The notes beneath the pieces are model-generated. The model searched no databases. It saw only the letters and a program-made list of their open reading frames with translations, and was not told where the DNA came from. Of a stretch of DNA of 18,320 bases, positions 10,101-18,320 are shown piece by piece (positions within the stretch are counted from its first letter, which is position 1; every line of letters begins with the position of its first letter). The position numbers were made by a program, and so were the translations under genes. The DNA comes from Parachlorella kessleri. Taxonomy: Eukaryota > Chlorophyta > Trebouxiophyceae > Chlorellales > Chlorellaceae. The stretch covers positions 1 to 18,320 of the forward strand of contig BBXU01003110.1 of NCBI GenBank assembly GCA_001598975.1, given 5' to 3'.

Positions 10101-10489
10101 GATTGCAGCCTACTGATCTCAGTGGACACTGACGGAACCAGCACTTTTCTTTTCATGCTGCATGCTTGTGTTGCCTGCCTAGGATTCTCACCCCTGGCAC
10201 CTAAACCTGTGTCCTACTTGCATACTGCTTCTGCGTGCCCGCAGGCGCTGACCTGTATGCCGGCGAGTATGACCTCCCGCCTTCCCAGCATGCCAGCCCT
10301 GCCAAGGCCCGGCCCAGCAAAGCAAGCAAAGCCAAGAAGGGTTCCCTGGCGGGCGCTGAGCGACCACAGCAAAACAGGGAGGAGCCCAAAGCTGCACAGG
10401 GCGCTGGTGCACAGCACGGAAAGCAGGGCAGCAAGCTGCTAAAGTCCCCGGCCAAGAAGCTGAGGAGCTCTAGCAGGCTGAGGGTATGA
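7117..10489 (+). CDS. HMG-box-like nuclear protein with a long basic/acidic low-complexity tail, nine exons
   Basis: Exons are 7117-7264, 7471-7617, 7989-8096, 8346-8605, 8895-9026, 9295-9402, 9691-9780, 9998-10058 and 10245-10489 (stop TGA at 10487), giving 432 aa. Residues about 76-136 resemble an HMG box: an aromatic-rich first helix (FQIFVTERY), an NPG turn, then a hydrophobic helix ending in FW, and LSPEERKEFREKA, the most typical segment. HMG boxes bend or bind DNA, so a chromatin role is likely. The N-terminal 75 residues are not recognised. Residues 135-221 are charged and probably coiled. From 222 the protein is low-complexity Lys/Ala/Glu/Ser, with KKRK-type nuclear localisation clusters and SPAKK-like ends reminiscent of linker histones. 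The introns after exons 7 and 8 both begin GCAAGC after AG, so they look like GC-AG introns; the frame is kept only with these borders. If the second were not spliced, the frame would stop at 10130-10132. The precise DNA-binding class is uncertain. Confidence 0.78.
9781..10244 (+). other. Two consecutive GC-AG introns (9781-9997 and 10059-10244) in the HMG-box-like gene
   Basis: The donor of intron 7 reads CAACAG|GCAAGC and that of intron 8 reads GAAAG|GCAAGC. Both match the AG|GCAAG consensus of GC-AG introns. The acceptors are CCTGCAG and CCCGCAG. Using these borders joins the Lys/Ala/Glu-rich frame from exon 7 through exon 8 to exon 9 without stops. Alternative GT donors nearby (GTAACC at 9788, GTGTAA at 10084) are poorer or break the frame. 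Confidence 0.65.
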
Positions 10490-11334
10490 AGTGTACCCCT
10501 ACGTAGGAATGCAGCAGGGTAGCTTTTGACCTCTGACGAAAAGACAAAAAGCATTACCGCAGTGATTGAATTGTGAGAAAGGCTCCTTGACTCCTGAGGG
10601 AAGGAGTCTGTTGAGCGAGGGCTGTTGACCTTGTGACTGGCTACACTGCTGCGACCTTGGAGCTATAACAGCCATGCAGTGGTTTGATTGTATGATTATG
10701 GGACTTTGATACTGATCCAACTCCTCAATATGGGTGCCTCAATGCAAGGCTTAGACTGCGCGATTCTTCTCTGGGGTCTTTCTTCTTCATTTCTGTCTTC
10801 CCAGCTGAACCTGTCACTTCTAGTTGCTACAGATTTCTCACCGTGGTTAGCTCCATTCCCATCAGCATGTAGGCATAAGAAGGACACTGGAGTCTTCGTG
10901 ATGCAACAGCAAATAGCTGTTCAGTAGGCCTGGGACAATAAAATCGCCAACTGCATCACGGACGACAAACCTTATCTCATTATGCCACACCCACAGCAGA
11001 CTTACACCACACCTATTACCGTAAAGTGTACAAAAGCAACAAAGAAGGCAACTGAGGTGCAAAAGAATTGTCTGAGAGCACAAGCAGCTGGGCAGATTCC
11101 TGGCATGTCTCTGCTTGGCACATTATACAGGCCCACAACACGGACAGCGGCTGCCTCAACAAATACACCTAGTCATAAGCCGCTACGCATACATGTCACG
11201 GCGCAACTAGCACTCCTTCTTCAAAAATTGTCATGTAGTCCAACCCTGGGTATTCCGCAGACCACCAGCAACACCAGTGCCCCCCGGCACAACTTTTCCT
11301 GCTGCGTCTCATGTCATTCCCTCCCACGGCTACA
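10490..11334. other. Convergent intergenic region between two gene 3' ends
   Basis: No gene can be supported in this 845 bp. It must hold the 3' ends of both flanking genes. On the plus strand I find no TGTAA; the nearest classical signal is AATAAA at 10937-10942, which is unusual for a green alga. A 235-codon open frame from 10982 runs antisense to the last exon of the minus-strand gene and is taken as a shadow. Confidence 0.5.
11002..11006 (-). terminator. TGTAA polyadenylation signal of the minus-strand gene
   Basis: TTACA on the plus strand reads TGTAA on the minus strand, about 330 bp after the stop codon at 11335-11337. It fits a chlorophyte poly(A) signal and would give a moderately long 3' UTR. 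Confidence 0.45.
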
Positions 11335-14300
11335 TCACCACCACCCCGTCCTCTGCTGCTGCTGCCGCTGCTGGGCCTGCTGTGCCCGCTGTCGCTCACG
11401 CTCCCTCCTTTCCAGCCGCTCCTCAAACAGCTCCCCCTCCACATCGTGCTTCTGGGAGCCCAGGTCCCGATCGGTGCGGTACACCGCGTCGCGGCCGGTC
11501 AGGATGCGCCGCTTGGCCTGCTGCACCGCGCTGCGCAGCTTGGCGGCCAAAGTGGCATCAGGGGCCTGCGGAGGCGTGAAAGGGGGCTGCTGGGTGTCAA
11601 CAAAAAAAAACAAACAAAAAAGCCAAGGGAGGCCCTCCACAGCTGTGCGTCAGTCGATAAACCTGGGGATCAGCAATCGATACACATAAAAATGCAAAGA
11701 CTGTCTCCTTGCCCAAGCCAGTACCCCAGGGCCATGCATCGGTGGCTGTCCAACCCATCAGAAACATGTGGGTGGAAGCGAAAGGGTGTCAACAACATCA
11801 AAACCGGGCTTTGACTTTTACTCAGGGTCAGGGCAACACCCATAAACCCCAGGCAGCCCCAGCCACTGTCTCCTTTCTTACTACGTGCAAAAGCCTGTCT
11901 TGACCAGGCCAAAGCGTAACCATGTACCTTCCTCCACCCCCATAGAACATCCCTGCCCACCTTCACCAGAGCTGCCGCCTCCAGCCGTGCCTTGTTGCGC
12001 GCCTCGATGGCGCTGTTCTGGACCCGGTTCTGGACCCAGCGCCAGGCAGGCACAAGGAAAAAGGAGAACGCGTAGGCCTGCAACAGCACCCGTGCAGCTG
12101 CTCAGGCCCAGCCTGCCTTGGAGCAGCGCCCACAGCTGCCCAAGCATGTCTGATACAGAATGGCAGTGCGCCTCCGGCACGCGCAGCATCTCCTTAGCCG
12201 CTTCTTGACCTTACAACAGCACCTGTGCACCTCTGAGGATATTCAGGTGCACTGTCCACACCAACACAGGCGAACCCCATCCAAGCCATTCCCCCCGCTG
12301 CCAACAGCCTGCATGCAAGCACGACAGCTGTGCTGTCGCCGGCCTCCCCTCAAGTCCTGCGACCTCCCCCCATGCTCCGCACCGCGGTGCACACCCCCCC
12401 CCCCCCCCCCCCAGTGCATCACCCACCTGCAGCAGCGGCATGGCACCCATGACCCAGCTCATGCCATTCACCGCCAGCGAGTAGGCGGCGCGCGGGTTCT
12501 GCAGCAGGCTGCCCAGCGCCAGCACGCCCACCAGGTTGGCCACCCCCAGGGCCACCACCCCTATCTGCTGCCCCACAGACGCCTCCGTCAGCTTCCAGGG
12601 CTGCTCTAGGGCGGCCGGGGAGGGGGGCGCAACCGCCGCTGCGCTGGCCTGCACTAGTGGACAAGGGCATGGTTTCTGAACTGGTTCCAGCGAGTGGGCG
12701 ATGGCGCCAGTGTCAAAAACTGTGGTGAGGCGGAGGGGGCGCGCCTGCGCTAAGGCACTGGCCTTAACAAATAGACAAGCGGGTTGGAGTGTAGAACCGC
12801 TATGCATGTCTGACGAGCACCGAGACAGGCCGGCGCCAAGCATTGCCCGTGCATAAGCAGCGGCAGCACCCACTGGGTGCTTTGTTGCCCCGGGAAGGGG
12901 TCTTCCACGTCCTGCCCGATGCTGCTGTCCAGGCGACAGGCAGACCGGTACACAAACCACTAGCCGCGGCAACCCCAGCGTCCCACACCGCACTCCGCAG
13001 TCCTAGTACAAACCCAGGTACCACATCACAGCACAGCAATGCACGGCACGGCACAGCATGGCGCGGCTGCATGCCCCGCCCCACAACCACTGGCAGCGTC
13101 AGTCGCTCACCGTGCCCGTCTGCTGCAGCGACGGGAATCTGTACAACAGATTCCCTGCCGGATCCACCTCGGGCTCCCCGCCCAGCCTCGCCAGCACGGG
13201 CACCATGTATGACTCATTCACTGCCAGGCTGTCCCTATCAGACGCCACCTGGCCGGGGGTAACGTCCAGGAAGGGGGCCAGCTCCTCTGCCGCGACCACA
13301 CCGCCGCGGCTTTCGATGTAGCGCCCAACCTGAAGGGCCAGGCAAGCTTGTTAGGAGGTGTTACTGGGGAGCTACCAGGCGAAGGGGGCTTGCCCACCGC
13401 GGGACCAGATACAGGCGGCCCCATCACTCAGCCACTGCATGGCTAACAGTGCAACAATTCAACAAAGCAAATACTAAGACATGCAACAAATTGCACATGC
13501 GAATACAAGCAGGACCCCACCCGCTCCAAGCCAACCTCCCATGGCCCGACTGTCTGCATAAGAAGATTTGACCACCCTTGCCCTCTCCATCCATCCATGA
13601 GGACGAGCCACTTACCGCCTGCCAGCGCTTCCTGTCGAAATCGGCATTGGGGTCGCCGTCGCCAAACACAAACGAGAAGATGGCCTCCAAAAAGTTCATC
13701 TGCCCGCCCTGGGTGACCACCCGCTGCCGGCGGTGACGGTAGTAAAAGGGGTCCCAATACCTGCCAGGGGTACATATAGTATGGGCGGCTGGTCGGGGTA
13801 CATATAGTAAGGGTGGCTGGTCGTGCCAACAGAACTTATAGGTAAACCGAGGTACCAGGGGGAGCCTGCCAGGAGTACATATCCACAGGCAGGCCAGTGG
13901 TGCCACGACAACGCCCATCCATCATTGCCGCTGCCAAGGGCAACATTGCATCATTCCGTCTCAGTCTCAGTAGTTCGAAGTTTCCATGAGGCACCCACCT
14001 CCGACCACCTATTTCCCGCCTGCTCCATTGCCCCCCCGCTGCCCCTAGGCATGCCGTGGAGCTGCTTGGGGAAGCGGTGGCCAAGCAACCCTCGCGCAAC
14101 CGCATGCCAACGTTCCCTCAACACTGCATCCACTCACCACAGCAGGTCACTGAGGTTGAAGTAGAGCCTCGCGCCGCCGCCCCCGCCGTAGTACTGCTGC
14201 CGGCCGCCCCGGTTGTTGCTGTCGTCACGGCCACTGCTCATAGCCACCATGATGGCCAGGTACACTGTGGCAACTGCACAGCACAGCAGCCACACAGCAG

Positions 14301-15736
14301 GGCCCTCGAGAGCTACACAGCATCTATCGGGCACCCAACACGGCAGTAGCCTTTGGCCAGGTGCACCCTGAGAACCCGGGGGCGCCCCACACTGATACTT
14401 CATGCCACCTACACTCAGTCCATGCACCACAGCTCTACACGAGCCCGCTCCTCCCGCCCTGCTACCTGTTCTCCACACTGCAAGAGGCACTTGCAACCAA
14501 TCAGCGCACTGCAACAGCCAGGCCCAACAATCCCGGCAGCCCTGCTCTGCTCAGCCCGACATGCATTGCTGCTCCCATTAACCTGATGCGATCAGTGCCG
14601 TTCCAAAGGCCACCCTTGCCAGGTAGCCCACCGCCTTGGCTGCCGCCGCGGCCGCCGGCTCGATCCGGCGAAGGAGGCTGCGACCCTGCAGGCCCTGCTG
14701 GAAGCCTGGCTGGAAGGCATACAGGATCTCTCCCTCGGAGGAGACCTGCGGTGCGCAGACACAAGCGGCTGTCTTCCAAAAGGATACGATGCCTACATGC
14801 GGCCAGCCAAGGGCAGCCAGGGACAGCCAGATGCTGCGGAGAGGACTTGCTGCCAGTGGAAGGCAGAAGGGACATCCTGGCATGGTTGACCTTTGGTACT
14901 GCACTGCCTGGCACTGTGGTGAAACAGGCAAACGCCTTACTGTCACTGGGCCCTCCCCTTCTCCTCCTCCACAAAACCCTACCCTCCCTACCACCAACCT
15001 GTGGATACCAAGCTGTGGATGCAAGCCCTCACCTGTAGCGTGGCCAGGGTGTCCGCTGCTAGGGCCTTCAGCGCATCCTCCGCCTGACGGAGGGTAAGGC
15101 CAGCCGCGGCTGCCACGTCACCCACCTGCAGCTTGACAGCTGACACTTCTCTTTCCACGCCGCAAGAGCTGCGCTGCCTGCTCCAAGCTGCCTCCCACCC
15201 CTAGAGTTGCGCTAACGTGCCCTCCTGGGGCTGAACGAGGGTGCAAGGGTACCCTTAGAAAGGGAAGAGCTTAGAAGCACTTTGAGGCAAGAGCAGTTGT
15301 GCTGTGAGCCTTGTCACAACAGGACAGCCCACAGAGTGACCTACCAACGACGTCATGCCCGCTTGCCCTTTTGCCTGGCGCTCACCGTCACGCTATACCC
15401 CCGCTTCGCAATTGCGTCCTCCGCCCGCTTGCGCACGTCTGCTGGCAGCTTGGTACTTAAAAGGGCGCCCTTGGGCACATAGTTGGCATCTATGGGGGTC
15501 TCATCGTCACTGGGTGCTGGTGGTGGGAAGCTGTACTCGGTGGCCCCACGGCTGGCACGGCTCGCCTTGCACCACAAGTGCTTGCGGTCTACGCTGCCAA
15601 CCAGAGGGTGTGGCAGGAAGAGCCTTGCAGCAATCGCAGGCCTCAGGGGAGGTGGGTTGGCAAGCGCGCTGCGCTGCAACCGGTTCAAGGTTGGTCTCAA
15701 GGTTCTCCCCGTTGAGATGCAGGTTGTAGGCTGCAT
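11335..15736 (-). CDS. Plastid membrane protein of the At5g03900 family, complete, nine exons
   Basis: Minus-strand exons in order are 15736-15386, 15125-15033, 14745-14583, 14273-14138, 13760-13616, 13329-13111, 12648-12427, 12077-11961 and 11565-11335 (stop TGA at 11335-11337), giving 558 aa. The first about 50 residues are Arg/Pro/Leu-rich like a transit peptide. A helix-turn-helix-like module follows at about 114-162, then a membrane helix at about 192-214 and a Gly/Arg-rich linker. Next comes the most conserved stretch: LLWYWDPFYYR and, at 280-286, FGDGDPN. A second module resembling the first lies at about 305-367. Two further hydrophobic segments (about 397-418 and 428-457) precede QNSAIEARNKARL and a YRTDRDL motif near the charged C-terminus. 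Motif order and length match the plant/algal family of Arabidopsis At5g03900. That family is labelled 'iron-sulphur cluster biosynthesis family' in plant databases, but I see no conserved Cys ligands, so the label is weak. A chloroplast membrane location is likely; function is unknown. Confidence 0.9.
12394..12412 (-). repeat. Run of 19 C (19 G in the transcript) just inside an intron
   Basis: An uninterrupted C19 begins 14 bp past the exon 7 donor of the minus-strand gene (donor GT at 12426-12425). The pre-mRNA therefore carries G19 next to the 5' splice site and could form a G-quadruplex. Run length is error-prone in assemblies. Confidence 0.9.
13767..13822 (-). repeat. Two tandem 28 bp units beside the exon 5 acceptor of the minus-strand gene
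   Basis: GGGGTACATATAGTA followed by GGGYGGCTGGTC occurs at 13767-13794 and 13795-13822 with two differences. On the coding strand each unit contains GAC-CAG-CC, then a TACTA-like stretch, which resembles the start of exon 5 (GACCCCTTTTACTACC). A related piece, CCTGCCAGGAGTACATATCC, lies at 13865-13884, 105 bp from the matching acceptor region at 13760-13779. Confidence 0.8.
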
Positions 15737-16110
15737 CCTGAGCTGCCCAGCGGCGTGTGCTCGACACCCCAGAAGCAGGTGAAGCGTGATCAGTCGCTTT
15801 ACGTAGACTCTCCAAGCTTTTCAACACAATTGCGTGCAAAGACAGGCTGGGTAGGGGAAGGTTTCTAGGCCTCTGAGGAGGTGTGTCACGCGTGCGGTGA
15901 CAAGCTGGCAACCACCTTCTCACCTCGTCTCTTCTCCCCGTTGACTTACCCTGCCTTTATTTAACGATCTAGACTTGCACGTTACTGCTCGCCGCACTCA
16001 TAAGTCCAGGCTTCTGGCAAGGTCCCTCAGGCATTTGCATGCACGCGCGTCTGGCTTTGTAATATAGTGCATCTCGCGTATCGTTGTAACTTCAAACTGG
16101 TATATCAAGA
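15737..16110. promoter_or_regulatory. Divergent promoter region shared by the At5g03900-like gene and LSG1
   Basis: Only 374 bp separate the two start codons, so both promoters and 5' UTRs must lie here. A/T-rich stretches sit at about 15955-15966 (TTTATTTAA) and at 16059-16067 and 16098-16106 (AATATAG, GGTATATC), the latter close to the LSG1 ATG. I see no clear TATA box at a standard distance and no recognised regulatory motif. Short open frames here are not supported as genes. Confidence 0.5.
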
Positions 16111-18250
16111 ATGGGAAAGCATAACGGGAAGGCTAGGAAGCCATCTGGCTCTGTGGGGAGCGTGGGGGCCACGCTGGTGAACAAGGCCAGACGACAGGGC
16201 AAAACCAACCCTGCCACAGCCCATCTGCATACCACGGACATGACCCAGAGCAACAACATGCAGTCGGTGTTAGAGACGAACGACCTGGATGAGCTCATGA
16301 ACATGGTACGGGGCTTGTGGTGAGGGGTGTGTTTATTTTGCACCTGTGCTGACAGTGGCTGGGGGGTTGTTGTTCCCCTATCAACGTCTTGGCAGGAAGC
16401 ATGTGGCTTGCTAGGGATTCTCGCTACCGCCGGTGATGTAGCCTTGAAGTTCAGTCGTGACAACTTGCTTCCGTGACAACGCTTGCAACCTAGGTAGCAG
16501 AATACCTTTCAGCTTGAGCTGCCTCCAGTGTGCAGGCGTCTCTGGCGGGGCGCGACTTCACAGCGGAAAAGCAGCATGTGATTGTGATCAGCACCGGCGC
16601 TGTGGCGCATGTTGACCAGGAGAGGCGGGAGGCTGAGCGGCGGGCAGCTGAAGACAAGCACAGGCACAGGTGGGGCAAGGCCACAGCTCTAGTGTCTCGC
16701 TGGACAGGAATCCCAGGCAACACCGCGTTGTATTGCTCCCGTGTCTATATTGTTCCTCTTTGGTAACATGTGACTGGTGCTGGGGTCACTTAAGAGTTTA
16801 CTCGTGTCTTAGGGCCCGATCGGTTGCTCGAGAGGGCTTTGGTGGCTGTTATTGGTGGGAGCGCCAGGGTGCAAGGGTGAGTGCTGCACCCATGCGGCAC
16901 AGGAGGGACCCAGGCCTTGTGGTGCGATCGAGGCGAGCACTGTGTTGTCAACCCGGACTGCCCAGCAACATATTGCAGGCTTGTTGCACACCGGGGCCGC
17001 CTTGGCACCTGGTTGGCTTCCTGGAGTATAGTCCTGTGATAGTATATATAATATCTACTGAGTATTTTCGGGGATCCCTCTGGTGCCCATAGGCTCCGGC
17101 TGCCCCGCCGCCCTGCTTGGTCCGCATCCACATCTCCAGACGAGCTGGACGAAAATGAGCGATCGGCGTTTTACGAGTGGCGGCGCGACCTTGCAGGGCT
17201 GGAGCAGGTGTGTGCGAGCCGCAGTAGGTAACATAGTGAGGGACAACATAGGGAGTACAAGGGTTGGGCAGGTGTGTCAATATCCCGCTCCCCAACTGGA
17301 TGTATACTGCTACTGTGGGGTAGCAGATGGTAGGGAATGTAGCACTGAGCAGGCAATGCAGCTGGTTCTTGTATGTGCGGTGCCCTGTACGGCAGTCAGG
17401 CTGGCATGTAAGTGCCAGGCAACGTGCTTAAGAGTGTTGCCAGTTGTAACAGTTGATGGACTGCGCCTGCTGCTGTGTATGAGCCACTGCAGGAGGAGCA
17501 CCTGGTGTTGACGCCTTTTGAGAAGAACCTGGAGGTGTGGCGCCAGCTGTGGAGGGTGTTGGAGCGGTCGGACATCGTGGTGCAGGTTGGTCGGTGGCTC
17601 TGGGCCCCTGAATGAGTGTGCAAGGGTTCCAGGGACGTGAATGACATATCGCGTCATAATTCTGCAGGATGTTGCAGTGATCTGATCTTGTAAATCGTGT
17701 CAGGGGCTCCTCTCTTGCCTCCTAAGTGGTTTGCACTATGTGAGCGTACTGCTCACCCAGTGCTAGTTCCCCAAGGGGTGTTGAGACATCGCGCTCCCAG
17801 AAATTGGGGAGAAATGCGACGAAGCTGATGCCGCTTGAGAGGCCCACCGCTTGCAGTGCGCACTGTGCATACGTGCCTTCTTCTGGCGAGGTGCTGGTCG
17901 CCCGTCCTCCCATCCCGTATGCATTGGAGCCGGTGGCACTTGGACCCGTCTGGCACCTACGTATCAGTCCTAGTCACACAGATCAGGTTTCAAGGGACCC
18001 GTTGATCCACCGCTCTCAGGAGCTGCAGGAACACATGTTAAAGCCGGACTCCAACTGGGGCTTCACCCCTCCTGGCTGTGCTTGTGCGCAGGTACTGGAT
18101 TCCCGGGATCCCCTGACGTACCGCTCCCAGGACCTGGAGCGGTACGCCCGCGAGCTACACCCCACCAAGCGCTCGCTGCTGCTGCTCAACAAGGCCGACC
18201 TGCTGCCGGCCGAGCTGCGAAGGGCCTGGGCGGACTACTTTGACGCACAG
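16111..18250 (+). CDS. LSG1: Large subunit GTPase 1 (60S ribosome maturation), 5' part; continues past the window
   Basis: Five exons are visible: 16111-16305, 16536-16669, 17093-17207, 17493-17585 and 18092-18250 (donor GTGCGT follows), giving residues 1-232. The start is a Lys-rich MGKHNGK with an ATLVNKARR segment and an LHTTD block, as in LSG1 N-termini. Exon 3 gives LPRRPAWS and DELDENERSAFYEWRR, and exon 4 gives LTPFEKNLEVWRQLWRVLERSD. Exon 5 gives the DSRDP motif (182-186, the 'DAR' motif of circularly permuted GTPases) and the G4 motif NKAD (212-215). The G1 and G3 motifs should follow in later exons, beyond the window. Known role: a cytoplasmic GTPase that drives release of the export adaptor NMD3 from pre-60S subunits. 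Intron 4 ends with an in-frame echo of exon 5 (separate entry), and intron 3 holds a weaker echo of exon 4. Confidence 0.95.
17987..18091 (+). other. In-frame partial duplicate of LSG1 exon 5; possible alternative 5' extension of that exon
   Basis: An acceptor-like TCAG ends at 17986. From 17987 an open frame of 35 codons runs without a stop straight into exon 5 at 18092, in the same frame. Codons 17990-18028 align to 18101-18139 with 28 of 39 bases identical. They read S-R-D-P-L-I-H-R-S-Q-E-L-Q, against S-R-D-P-L-T-Y-R-S-Q-D-L-E in exon 5. Six of the codon differences are synonymous. Two codons (Leu-Asp) present in exon 5 before the Ser are missing. Family comparison supports 18092 as the normal exon start, because the join VVQ-VLDSRDP fits known LSG1 proteins. 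The upstream copy is therefore either a recent fossil or an alternatively spliced extension that would duplicate the DAR-motif region. Confidence 0.75.
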
Positions 18251-18255
18251 GTGCG

Positions 18256-18316
18256 TTTTTTTTGTGTGTGTGCGTGTGCGCGTGCGGGCGCGGGCGTGTG
18301 CGTGTGTGTGTGGGGT
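18256..18316 (+). repeat. T8 followed by an alternating GT/GC purine-pyrimidine tract
   Basis: Right after the exon 5 donor of LSG1 there are eight T, then an almost unbroken alternation of G with T or C from 18264 to about 18311. Such tracts can adopt Z-DNA and are length-variable microsatellites. The tract lies inside the intron that leaves the window. Confidence 0.85.
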
Positions 18317-18320
18317 GGGG

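Noticed and set aside
10982..11689. 235-codon plus-strand frame
   Set aside because: It is antisense to the last exon of the minus-strand gene, which has clear family motifs; no domain is visible in the plus frame.
12211..12993. 260-codon minus-strand frame as a single-exon gene
   Set aside because: Only 12648-12427 matches the At5g03900 family; the rest is intron read through before the acceptor and after the donor.
1..18320. CRISPR array, prokaryotic operon, rRNA/tRNA or intact transposon
   Set aside because: Repeats are few and local, genes are spliced and monocistronic, and no tRNA fold, rRNA stretch, terminal inverted repeat or transposase was seen.

Overview
This is a nuclear genomic segment from a green alga. 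It is clearly eukaryotic: five protein genes are broken by many short GT-AG introns, coding exons are GC-rich, and gene ends carry TGTAA, the usual chlorophyte polyadenylation signal. The gene set includes PSBS and a plastid protein found in plants and algae, so the host belongs to the green lineage, most likely a core chlorophyte. The sequence does not let me name a genus. I see no prokaryotic operon, CRISPR array, rRNA, tRNA or intact transposon.

Layout. (1) 1-2909, plus: the C-terminal part of a BRE1/HUB-type E3 ligase for histone H2B (six exons, coiled coil plus RING). (2) 3871-5915, plus: complete PSBS, the photoprotective 22 kDa photosystem II protein (six exons, 263 aa). (3) 7117-10489, plus: a complete nine-exon gene for an HMG-box-like nuclear protein with a long Lys/Ala/Glu-rich tail; two consecutive introns appear to use GC-AG borders. 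(4) 11335-15736, minus: a complete nine-exon gene (558 aa) for a plastid membrane protein of the Arabidopsis At5g03900 family. (5) 16111 to the window end, plus: the 5' part of LSG1, the circularly permuted GTPase of 60S ribosome maturation, running off the window. Genes 3 and 4 converge. Genes 4 and 5 diverge from a 374 bp shared promoter. The genes share no pathway and read as an ordinary gene-dense stretch of nuclear chromosome.

The most interesting signal is in the introns. Upstream of many 3' splice sites, often 93-107 bp away, lies a decayed copy ('echo') of the last bases of that intron plus the start of the exon that follows. The clearest cases are BRE1 intron 5 (62 bp at about 73% identity, RING Cys/His positions still readable, Trp codon now a stop), BRE1 intron 2 (a three-copy array with a 102-103 bp period) and LSG1 intron 4. 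In the LSG1 case the echo keeps an open frame, an acceptor-like AG and mostly synonymous changes, so it may be a usable alternative exon. Weaker echoes appear in PSBS, the HMG gene, LSG1 intron 3 and several introns of the minus-strand gene. This suggests recurrent short tandem duplication across intron 3' ends as a way introns grow or alternative acceptors arise here. All alignments were made by eye and need a computed null model.
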